Of a stretch of DNA of 6,021 nt, positions 1 to 4,437 are shown piece after piece; position 1 is the first letter of the stretch, and each line of letters opens with the position of its first letter. A program made the position numbers and the translations under genes. The notes beneath the pieces were generated by a model. It was not told the DNA's origin. It did no database searches and saw only the letters and a program-made list of their open reading frames with translations. The stretch comes from UM-FILTER-42-9 sp038063775. GTDB lineage: Bacteria > Patescibacteriota > Minisyncoccia > Moranbacterales > UBA2206. Location of the stretch: positions 1 through 6,021 of the forward strand of contig JBBTUK010000004.1 of the NCBI GenBank assembly GCA_038063775.1, given 5' to 3'.

Positions 1-698
1 ACTCCATATGTGGTCAAAACTGAATCTAGTTGTTTTTGGATATGCATGATACCCACTACCCATGGTGCATCTTTCTGCTCTTTCGGCACATGGTCGGTAG
101 ACGCCTGGAAATTATCCAGAATCGGCAGCAGTTGCAAAATGACACTTTCGGTGGAGAAACGAATGAAATCTTTCTGCATTTGGGCCTGGCGTTTTTTGTA
201 GTTTTCGAAGTCGGCTTGGCAACGCTTCCAGCCGTCCAGGGAATTCTTCAGTTCCAGATATTCTTTAGCTTTAATCAGCGAATTACGCTTGTCTTTTTCA
301 AATCCTTTGTTCTCAAATTTTTCAATGGCTTTGTCGATCTCCAGCCATTCGAACTGCGAATGTTCTTTTTCATCCAGCTTCACGTCTCCGTTTTTGTAAT
401 GGGCCAGGAACCTTATCCCTTTCCCGATAGTCGCACTCTCTCCTCCCTCTCCCTTTTCAAAATCGAACACATGGATGACCGGCCCGATTTCCACCTCGAG
501 GCCCGTCTCCTCCTTTATCTCCCGGGTCAGCGCCGGTTTTATGTCCTCGCCGTATTCTATCGAACCGCCGGGAAGGTCATATTTGCCAGCGCCAGATTTT
601 TCATGTTCCGGACGTTTTAAGACAAGAACCTTGCCATCATTATTGACGACCACCGCCTTAACCGTAATGACAAATGTATTTTTTTGTTTTTCCATCAT
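1..698 (-). CDS. grpE: NUDIX hydrolase-GrpE fusion protein (partial, C-terminus beyond window)
   Basis: Read on the minus strand from ATG 698-696, the frame stays open to the window edge (232 complete codons). Residues about 8-145 form a NUDIX domain with a complete Nudix box: G45, E51, then R59-E60-I-K-E63-E64-T-G66-L, which coordinates the metal for hydrolysis of nucleoside-diphosphate-X substrates. Residues about 146-232 match the N-terminal half of GrpE: the coiled-coil helix with GWKRCQADFENYKKR (157-170), then LQLLPILDNF (188-197) and the region ending QKQLDSVLTTYGV. GrpE is the nucleotide exchange factor of DnaK in the cytoplasm. The start lies 4 nt after the hrcA stop with no clear Shine-Dalgarno, suggesting translational coupling; ATG 695 is an equal alternative. 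hrcA upstream and the CIRCE-controlled promoter support the GrpE call. No frame change is needed to join the domains. The NUDIX substrate cannot be inferred. The beta-wing end of GrpE is outside the window. Confidence 0.9.
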   Translation of the reverse strand, partial: MMEKQKNTFVITVKAVVVNNDGKVLVLKRPEHEKSGAGKYDLPGGSIEYGEDIKPALTREIKEETGLEVEIGPVIHVFDFEKGEGGESATIGKGIRFLAHYKNGDVKLDEKEHSQFEWLEIDKAIEKFENKGFEKDKRNSLIKAKEYLELKNSLDGWKRCQADFENYKKRQAQMQKDFIRFSTESVILQLLPILDNFQASTDHVPKEQKDAPWVVGIMHIQKQLDSVLTTYG

Positions 699-702
699 TT
701 TT

Positions 703-1446
703 TTACTGGATTACATTTATAAAAACAATCACAACTGTCGCGGAGCTCATTAATTTCTTTACATAATCCAACAGCGATTTATTCTTGGCATATTTCATCC
801 TTTTGGGGCCGATGAGCGCTAAGACAGCCTTTTCCCCCGACTTGGTTTTGTAAGCGGAAACGACCATGGACGAGCTTTTGGAAATTTCCTTGATGGGATT
901 GTCTTTGCCGATGAAAATTTTTGTTTCGCCTATCTTAACTTTGCTCAAAATATTATTAACATTTTCATCCAGATAATCCAGCGCCTCCGCGATCTTGCAA
1001 AATTCGTCCGCGTCTTTAAATTCGGGATTTTCCAGAAGTTCATGCATTCCGAAATCAAAAAGATTTTCTCTGGCTCCGGTGATGGCCAGCGACCCGGAAA
1101 GCGAAGCCAAAAGTTTGGCCGTGGTCCGGGTGAGACGATTTTTCTGGGCTTTCAGTTTCAAAACTTCCGCCTGCAGTTTTTTCTGTTCCAGTTTAGAAAG
1201 TTTCTGCTCGGGCATTATCTTCTCCACGAAATACCGGTAGCCTTTGTCGGTCGGGATGCGGCCGGCGCTGATATGCAGTTGATGGAGATATCCAAGTTTT
1301 TCCAATTCCACCATGTCGCTCCTCACTGTCGCCGAACTGATCTTTAGATTATATTTTTCCGTCAAAATCTTAGAGCCGACCGGAATAGCCGTATTCGTAT
1401 ATTCTTCAATAACGGCTTTTAAAATTTTCTGCTGGCGAGTATTCAC
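703..1446 (-). CDS. hrcA: Heat-inducible transcription repressor HrcA (short form)
   Basis: HrcA represses class I heat-shock operons by binding CIRCE, and its activity depends on GroEL in characterised species. The 247-residue product has the N-terminal winged helix: RQQKILKAVIEEY (4-16), IPVGSKIL (21-28), recognition helix SSATVRSDMVELEKLGYL (37-54), and SAGRIPTDKGYRYFV (60-74). The family's C-terminal block is also present: VLALIGPKRMKY (208-219) followed by LLDYVKKL (225-232). The usual length is about 340 residues, so the central GAF-like and insertion region is shortened. The start is GTG 1446-1444; an in-frame TAG lies only 15 nt upstream, and no ATG lies between. A weak AGGA sits about 13 nt upstream. 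A CIRCE site in its own leader region implies autoregulation. It is the first gene of the operon that continues into the NUDIX-GrpE gene 4 nt downstream. Confidence 0.93.
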   Translation of the reverse strand: MNTRQQKILKAVIEEYTNTAIPVGSKILTEKYNLKISSATVRSDMVELEKLGYLHQLHISAGRIPTDKGYRYFVEKIMPEQKLSKLEQKKLQAEVLKLKAQKNRLTRTTAKLLASLSGSLAITGARENLFDFGMHELLENPEFKDADEFCKIAEALDYLDENVNNILSKVKIGETKIFIGKDNPIKEISKSSSMVVSAYKTKSGEKAVLALIGPKRMKYAKNKSLLDYVKKLMSSATVVIVFINVIQ

Positions 1447-1550
1447 CCCGTTAGAAATTTCCTAAAGCTACTTTATTTAGCTGAAGAAAATTATATAAAA
1501 ATTAACACTTATAGCGCCCCGTTCAGACTTGTTTTAATTTCTAACGGGGT
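1445..1550 (-). repeat. 15-bp perfect inverted repeat in hrcA leader, overlapping the start codon
   Basis: Arms 1445-1459 (ACCCCGTTAGAAATT) and 1536-1550 are exact reverse complements, separated by 76 nt. In the hrcA transcript the downstream arm ends on the first two bases of the GTG start and covers the bases where a ribosome would bind. A third copy of the arm tip, CCCCGTT at 1517-1523, can pair with AACGGGG at 1543-1549 to form a shorter 7-bp hairpin that excludes the long stem. The element may be a dispersed palindromic repeat or a translational control structure; the sequence alone cannot decide. Confidence 0.75.
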
Positions 1551-1580
1551 TCATTGTTCGATTTTTTATGCTACATGATT

Positions 1581-1609
1581 ATTATAAGCTATGCTTTAGC
1601 AGTCGTCAA
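1581..1609 (-). promoter_or_regulatory. Sigma70-type promoter P2 for hrcA-grpE
   Basis: On the minus strand, TTGACG (1609-1604) and a perfect TATAAT (1586-1581) are separated by exactly 17 nt. Transcription would start near 1574, giving a leader of about 128 nt to the hrcA GTG. The -35 box lies inside the CIRCE operator, so bound HrcA should block polymerase directly. Confidence 0.75.
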
Positions 1610-1622
1610 GTCCGAGTGCTAA
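1596..1622. promoter_or_regulatory. CIRCE operator (HrcA binding site)
   Basis: The plus strand reads TTAGCAGTC (1596-1604), a 9-nt spacer (1605-1613), then GAGTGCTAA (1614-1622). The established CIRCE consensus is TTAGCACTC-N9-GAGTGCTAA, so this site matches with one substitution (C to G at 1602) and the exact spacer. It overlaps the -35 box of promoter P2 and covers the expected start of promoter P1. Its presence next to hrcA confirms classical HrcA/CIRCE control. Confidence 0.95.
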
Positions 1623-1627
1623 TAGGT

Positions 1628-1655
1628 ATTTTATAATACTTATAATTCCTGTCAA
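1628..1655 (-). promoter_or_regulatory. Second, upstream promoter P1 for hrcA-grpE
   Basis: On the minus strand a perfect TTGACA (1655-1650) is followed after 16 nt by TAAAAT (1633-1628), five of six bases of the -10 consensus. The predicted start near 1621 puts CIRCE at about +1 to +26, the usual CIRCE position. The region is AT-rich, so the -10 choice is less certain than for P2. Confidence 0.55.
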
Positions 1656-1727
1656 CCCCGTAGTAGATTTTCGGCTTTATATATTTAAATTCGGCTATGC
1701 CGAATGGCCGAAAATTCACTACGGGGT
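1655..1727. repeat. Nested palindromic element upstream of the hrcA promoters
   Basis: Outer arms 1655-1675 and 1707-1727 are reverse complements apart from two adjacent positions (an A-C mismatch and a G-T wobble). Both arms begin ACCCCGTAGT at their outer end and finish TTCGGC at their inner end. Inside sits a perfect 7-bp hairpin, ATTCGGC (1689-1695), loop TAT, GCCGAAT (1699-1705). The outer tip ACCCCGT is shared with the inverted repeat at 1445-1550. No coding potential. It lies between the terminator of the Cys-rich cassette and the hrcA promoters. Confidence 0.75.
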
Positions 1728-1740
1728 CAATACTTTCATT

Positions 1741-1771
1741 AAAAAAGCCCGGGAGAGGTTCCTCTCCCGGG
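1741..1771 (-). terminator. Strong intrinsic terminator of the Cys-rich cassette
   Basis: An 11-bp perfect GC-rich stem (1748-1758 with 1761-1771; CCCGGGAGAGG) has a nominal 2-nt loop. On the minus strand it is followed by CTTTTTT (1747-1741). It lies about 30 nt after the stop of the last Cys-rich gene (1802) and would end the transcript coming from 3073 downwards, insulating the hrcA promoters. Confidence 0.92.
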
Positions 1772-1801
1772 TTCGGTTAGTTGCGTTGATTCACGCCTCT
1801 G

Positions 1802-2227
1802 TCACTTGTCCTTCCGAAGAGGCCCCTTGCACACGGGACACACCTCGCATGAGTCGCTTTCTTTTACCGGACCACTTGAATCGTTCTTGAAACAATAATA
1901 CTTCTTTCCCTTTCCATATTTTCCATCCGTGATATAGCACATCGTTACCGGCTGTATGACCGGAATCTCCAAAACCGGCTTTCCAGGCAGACAGCATGTC
2001 AGCTTCCTTTTTCGGCACCAGTCATCGTGTATTTCCTGGACCACCTCCCTTTCTGCCACTTGACCGCCGAGTTTCGGGCACTCAACCATTCCCAAAAAAA
2101 CAGTCTCATCTGCCCTGTCAACATCTGCTACCCCTGGCATTGGACGCACCCTCCCGTATTCATTAGATTGCAAAACCATTCGGTTATTAGGATTCCAGCA
2201 AAGAGCAACAGGTTCGTCCCTTTCCAT
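1802..2227 (-). CDS. Cys-rich 141-residue protein, unrecognised; last gene of the cassette
   Basis: I do not recognise a family. The start is set at ATG 2227 because AAGGA lies 5 nt upstream; the longer ATG at 2293 has no ribosome binding site. Ten cysteines occur: C10, C50, C71, C78, C79, C97, C112, C127, C130 and C133. The C-terminus is ribbon-like: YYCF at 110-113, then CEVCPVCKGPL (127-137). The middle carries ECPKLGG (49-55) and C71-x6-C78-C79, a spacing also found in the preceding gene. There is no signal peptide or membrane segment, so a soluble cytoplasmic protein with one or more metal (probably zinc) sites is inferred. The start overlaps the previous gene by 41 nt, and the stop is followed by the intrinsic terminator. 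Confidence 0.7.
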   Translation of the reverse strand: MERDEPVALCWNPNNRMVLQSNEYGRVRPMPGVADVDRADETVFLGMVECPKLGGQVAEREVVQEIHDDWCRKRKLTCCLPGKPVLEIPVIQPVTMCYITDGKYGKGKKYYCFKNDSSGPVKESDSCEVCPVCKGPLRKDK

Positions 2228-2414
2228 GGCAGTCCTTATCGCGAAATTCCCGCGCTTCTTCTGCCGGTATGGCTTCCTTTGGAGCGCTTTCATGAAGACA
2301 GATGACTTTTTTCTTTTTACCGAAAGGCAATCTGGCCTGGCCTGGAAGCTTCTGCTCCGATGTTTGCGGTTTATCCGCTAAACGTCCTTCGCCGCGGTTT
2401 TTTTTCTTGCCCAT
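2187..2414 (-). CDS. Small basic Cys-containing protein (75 residues), unrecognised
   Basis: The start is ATG 2414, 5 nt after the stop of the preceding gene, with GGCGG about 8 nt upstream as a moderate ribosome binding site. The N-terminus is strongly basic (MGKKKNRGEG, then KKKK at 33-36). It has exactly four cysteines: C39 (VICLHE), C62, C69 and C70 (DCHGKGRTCC). C62-x6-C69-C70 repeats the spacing C71-x6-C78-C79 of the next gene, and both are preceded by an acidic stretch containing AE. No function is assigned. A small metal- or nucleic-acid-binding protein is possible but not shown. Its last 41 nt overlap the next gene in a different frame, the main reason for caution. Confidence 0.55.
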   Translation of the reverse strand: MGKKKNRGEGRLADKPQTSEQKLPGQARLPFGKKKKVICLHESAPKEAIPAEEAREFRDKDCHGKGRTCCSLLES

Positions 2415-2419
2415 GCCAA

Positions 2420-2731
2420 TTACCGCCTGCCTGATGCAACCAACTTGACCAGATTCTTCCGGTGCAGCCGTTGATGTTTGGGCGGTCTCACTCCTTTGTT
2501 TGCACGCGTAGGTGCTGTGATCGGCACGACGTTCGGTGCCGGCGACTTTGCCTTCATCAGGAACGCCGCGCACACACCACACTTTTGGCACTTCTTGTTC
2601 TTTCTGGAATATACCCTATGTTCCAGAAGGTGTTCGATCGAAACCGATCCGGTGGTAACCAGGCGCGGACATTCGAAAAACTGCGCGCTTCCGGAATCCA
2701 GAGTGAACCTGCTGCCATTCCCCTTTTCCAT
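2420..2731 (-). CDS. Small CxxCxxC protein (103 residues), unrecognised; paralogue-like to its upstream neighbour
   Basis: The start ATG 2731 is preceded by an excellent ribosome binding site, GGAGGAGG about 6 nt upstream. It has exactly four cysteines: C21 (FFECPRL), C48, C51 and C54 (KKCQKCGVC). The arrangement C-P-R-x24-C-Q-x-C-x2-C is the same in spacing as in the gene just upstream, suggesting a shared zinc-finger-like fold. The C-terminal half, from residue 60, is rich in Pro, Lys and Arg (RPPKHQRLHRKNL), looks disordered, and is compatible with RNA or DNA contact. No membrane segment or signal peptide. The gap to the upstream gene is 24 nt and to the downstream gene 5 nt, so it sits in one transcription unit. 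Function unknown. Confidence 0.7.
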   Translation of the reverse strand: MEKGNGSRFTLDSGSAQFFECPRLVTTGSVSIEHLLEHRVYSRKNKKCQKCGVCAAFLMKAKSPAPNVVPITAPTRANKGVRPPKHQRLHRKNLVKLVASGRR

Positions 2732-2755
2732 GCTTTCCTCCTCCTTGTCTTGAGG

Positions 2756-3073
2756 TTAAATGCCTCTGACAGACAGCTCAACTTGGACAGCTCCAGTGCT
2801 GCATTTTCTGCACCGCTGGCACGCCAGACTGAAATCCGGCAACACATTATACAAGATAAACCAACGCTTGAACGATTTTCTTTTGAGTTTCATCCGAGGA
2901 CAACTGATAAGCACGCTATTTATTGGAAATTCCTGAGGCAAAACGCTCGACTGGTTGACCAGAACTTCCTTACGGATCAGCCGGAGATGCCTGCGCATTT
3001 CCTGGCGAAACTTTTTGGCCTCTCCCGACCCTCTGAAAGGCCACAGCATAGCCGAGCTTTGTCGGTTAGGCAT
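2756..3073 (-). CDS. Small basic CxxCxxC protein (105 residues), first gene of the Cys-rich cassette, unrecognised
   Basis: The start is ATG 3073, with GGAGG centred about 7 nt upstream; an in-frame GTG at 3085 is rejected because it would place that site inside the gene. It has exactly four cysteines: C58 (ISCPRMK), C85, C88 and C91 (ACQRCRKC). The spacing C-x26-C-x2-C-x2-C and the CPR/CQ residues match the next gene exactly, which points to duplication or a common fold. The rest is strongly basic (KKFRQEMRRHLRLIRK 20-35; KLKRKSFKRW 62-71) with hydrophobic patches but no clear membrane helix. A zinc-binding, nucleic-acid-associated role is only an inference. It starts 64 nt after the yidD stop; I see no convincing promoter in that gap, so read-through from yidD is possible. 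Confidence 0.65.
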   Translation of the reverse strand: MPNRQSSAMLWPFRGSGEAKKFRQEMRRHLRLIRKEVLVNQSSVLPQEFPINSVLISCPRMKLKRKSFKRWFILYNVLPDFSLACQRCRKCSTGAVQVELSVRGI

Positions 3074-3135
3074 GCCAACCTCCACAAGGATAAATTTATT
3101 GTCAAAAAAACTGCAACTATCTAAAAAATCCTAAT

Positions 3136-3153
3136 TTTTAACTTTTAACTTTT
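3136..3153. repeat. Heptamer tandem tract overlapping the yidD stop
   Basis: The plus strand reads TTTTAAC at 3136-3142 and again at 3143-3149, followed by TTTT. On the minus strand the AAAAGTT units encode the last residues of yidD (KVKS) and supply its stop codon TAA. Only two perfect copies are present, so on its own it is weak; it matters because two other junctions here have tracts of the same 7-nt period. Confidence 0.5.
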
Positions 3154-3386
3154 TTGGGCACCGGATCATAGCCTCCTGCGTTCCACGGATGGCACCTCAA
3201 AACTCTTTTGGCTCCCAAATAAATTCCCTTGAATGACCCGAGTCTTTCTATCGCTTCATAAGCATATTGGCTGCAAGTCGGGTGAAAACGGCATCTCAAA
3301 TGGATCAGATAATGGCTGAAAATTCCGTGGTCCGGAGAAATGGTCTTCTGATAGATTTTTATTAGAAACAAAAAAAACTTTTTCAT
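3138..3386 (-). CDS. yidD: Membrane protein insertion efficiency factor YidD
   Basis: The 82-residue product carries the YidD signature: CRFHPTCSQYAYEAIERLG (32-50), then KGIYLGAKRVLRCHPWNAGGYDPVP (53-77), including the conserved cysteines C32, C38 and C65. The N-terminus MKKFFLFLIKIYQKTISP is the usual amphipathic membrane-associating helix. YidD is a small inner-membrane-associated protein thought to assist YidC-dependent insertion. The length is normal for the family. The classical neighbours rnpA and yidC are not in the window; instead the Cys-rich cassette follows 64 nt later. The start ATG 3386 has no Shine-Dalgarno. A possible promoter lies at 3405-3433. Confidence 0.95.
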   Translation of the reverse strand: MKKFFLFLIKIYQKTISPDHGIFSHYLIHLRCRFHPTCSQYAYEAIERLGSFKGIYLGAKRVLRCHPWNAGGYDPVPKKVKS

Positions 3387-3404
3387 TTGAAAGTTATTGA
3401 GTTT

Positions 3405-3433
3405 AAGTTACACTATTTCTATTTTTTTGTCAA
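3405..3433 (-). promoter_or_regulatory. Possible yidD promoter
   Basis: On the minus strand a perfect TTGACA (3433-3428) is followed after 17 nt by TAACTT (3410-3405). The -10 box keeps only T1, A2 and T6 of the consensus, so this is moderate evidence. The -35 box sits on the palindromic TTTTGTCAAAA also used by the divergent corA promoter. Confidence 0.45.
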
Positions 3434-3454
3434 AATAAGTTTTTTTGGTATAAT
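3427..3454 (+). promoter_or_regulatory. Promoter of the corA-cysS transcription unit
   Basis: TTGTCA (3427-3432; five of six consensus bases) and a perfect TATAAT (3449-3454) are 16 nt apart. TGG directly before the -10 box makes it an extended -10 promoter (TGnTATAAT). Transcription should start near 3461, about 29 nt before the corA ATG. Confidence 0.8.
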
Positions 3455-3489
3455 GTAGACAGGTTAAAAAATAACTCTAAACTAAAAAA

Positions 3490-4398
3490 ATGCGAGAAAT
3501 AAAAGGCCCTAAGTTCAGATGGATAGATTTCCAACAGCCGAACGCGGATGATGTTCTTTACATAAAAAAGGAATTTGATCTGCATCCACTGGTGGTAGAG
3601 GAATTTTCCACGCCCACTCTTCGGCCGAAGGCGACCGAATATGAAACTTGCCTGTATTTGGCTATCCACATTCCTCTTTTTGATACCAGTTCTCGCACGA
3701 CTTATCCCGGAGAATTGGATATCGCCATAACCGAAAACGCTTTGATAACCTCCCACGACAAGGATATTTTCCAGCTGGAAGAATTTTTCAAGGAATTACA
3801 AGCCGATGCAAAAAAGCGGGATATTTACATGCAGGAATCTCCCGGAGCGCTTCTGCGCTACATAGTGGAAATGCTTTTGGAATCATGCTTTCCGAAATTA
3901 GACCACATTTCCCGAAAATTGGAATATATTGAACAAGAAATTTTTGCCGGACACGAAACCGAAATGGTTTTTGAAATATCCGTCGTCAAAAGAGATGTTC
4001 TTAATTTCCGCCGAACCATGAAACCGCAAAGATCAATTCTTGAGTCTTTAGCCCAAAAAGAATACCGGCTGATAGCTCCCGAACTTAAGCCTTATTTTCA
4101 GGATCTGATCGGAACCAACATCCGCATCTGGAACAACCTGGAAAGTACCAAGGAAACCGTGGAATCGCTGGAAGCCACCAACAATTCCCTTTTGTCCAAC
4201 AAGCTAGATCTCACGATGAAAGTTTTGACGATTTTTTCCGCCATTATGCTCCCGATGACGGTGTATTCCAATATTTTGGCCATGAGCGCCGATATTCCTT
4301 TTGGTAAAAACCCTTATGGATTTTGGATCCATATAGCTATAATGCTGTTGATTTCGCTCTTCACTATAACCCTCTTTAAGTGGAGAAAATGGCTATAA
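3490..4398 (+). CDS. corA: CorA-family divalent cation transporter with altered GMN signature
   Basis: The 302-residue protein has CorA architecture: an N-terminal cytoplasmic alpha/beta domain (about 1-120), a long helical stalk (about 120-240, with KLDHISRKLEYIEQEIF and VVKRDVLNFRRTMKPQRSIL), and two C-terminal membrane helices (about 243-262 and 278-296). It ends in the basic tail KWRKWL. CorA proteins form pentameric Mg2+ (or Co2+/Ni2+) channels. The sequence before and after the signature is typical (IMLPMTVYSNI; IPFGKNPYGFW). The selectivity-filter tripeptide GMN is replaced by A264-M265-S266, so the ion specificity is uncertain. No Shine-Dalgarno precedes ATG 3490; a strong promoter lies about 35 nt upstream. 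cysS follows about 40 nt later without a terminator. A non-Mg2+ member of the superfamily is the alternative. Confidence 0.88.
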   Translation: MREIKGPKFRWIDFQQPNADDVLYIKKEFDLHPLVVEEFSTPTLRPKATEYETCLYLAIHIPLFDTSSRTTYPGELDIAITENALITSHDKDIFQLEEFFKELQADAKKRDIYMQESPGALLRYIVEMLLESCFPKLDHISRKLEYIEQEIFAGHETEMVFEISVVKRDVLNFRRTMKPQRSILESLAQKEYRLIAPELKPYFQDLIGTNIRIWNNLESTKETVESLEATNNSLLSNKLDLTMKVLTIFSAIMLPMTVYSNILAMSADIPFGKNPYGFWIHIAIMLLISLFTITLFKWRKWL

Positions 4399-4399
4399 A

Positions 4400-4434
4400 C
4401 ATGAAGTATGCAACATAAAGCATAAAGCGTGAAT
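4400..4434. repeat. Heptamer tandem tract between corA and cysS
   Basis: Read in steps of seven from 4400: CATGAAG, TATGCAA, CATAAAG, CATAAAG, CGTGAAT. Two units are identical, one differs by a single base, and the other two are diverged. The tract fills nearly all of the corA-cysS gap and replaces any recognisable ribosome binding site. Confidence 0.55.
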
Positions 4435-4437
4435 AGT

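Noticed and set aside
30..620. 196-residue plus-strand open frame
   Set aside because: It is the antisense of the NUDIX-GrpE gene, whose motifs are unmistakable; the Phe-rich composition is what antisense of a Lys/Glu-rich gene gives.
1655..1727. Nested palindrome as a plus-strand terminator or a CRISPR-like repeat
   Set aside because: No T-run follows it on either strand and there is no spacer array; no plus-strand gene precedes it.
2187..2591. 134-residue version of the 75-residue Cys gene
   Set aside because: The first 59 residues overlap the 103-residue gene in another frame and have no start signal; the internal ATG at 2414 directly follows that gene's stop.
3071..3085. GTG start at 3085 for the 105-residue gene
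   Set aside because: It would place the GGAGG ribosome binding site inside the coding sequence; ATG 3073 is at the right distance from it.
3100..3105. TTGACA on the minus strand before the Cys-rich cassette
   Set aside because: A -10 box at the usual distance would fall on the GGAGG ribosome binding site; no TATAAT-like sequence fits.
2462..3124. 220-residue plus-strand open frame across the Cys-rich region
   Set aside because: It has no ribosome binding site, is rich in Arg/His/Ser with no domain-like pattern, and lies opposite genes with strong start signals and a minus-strand terminator.
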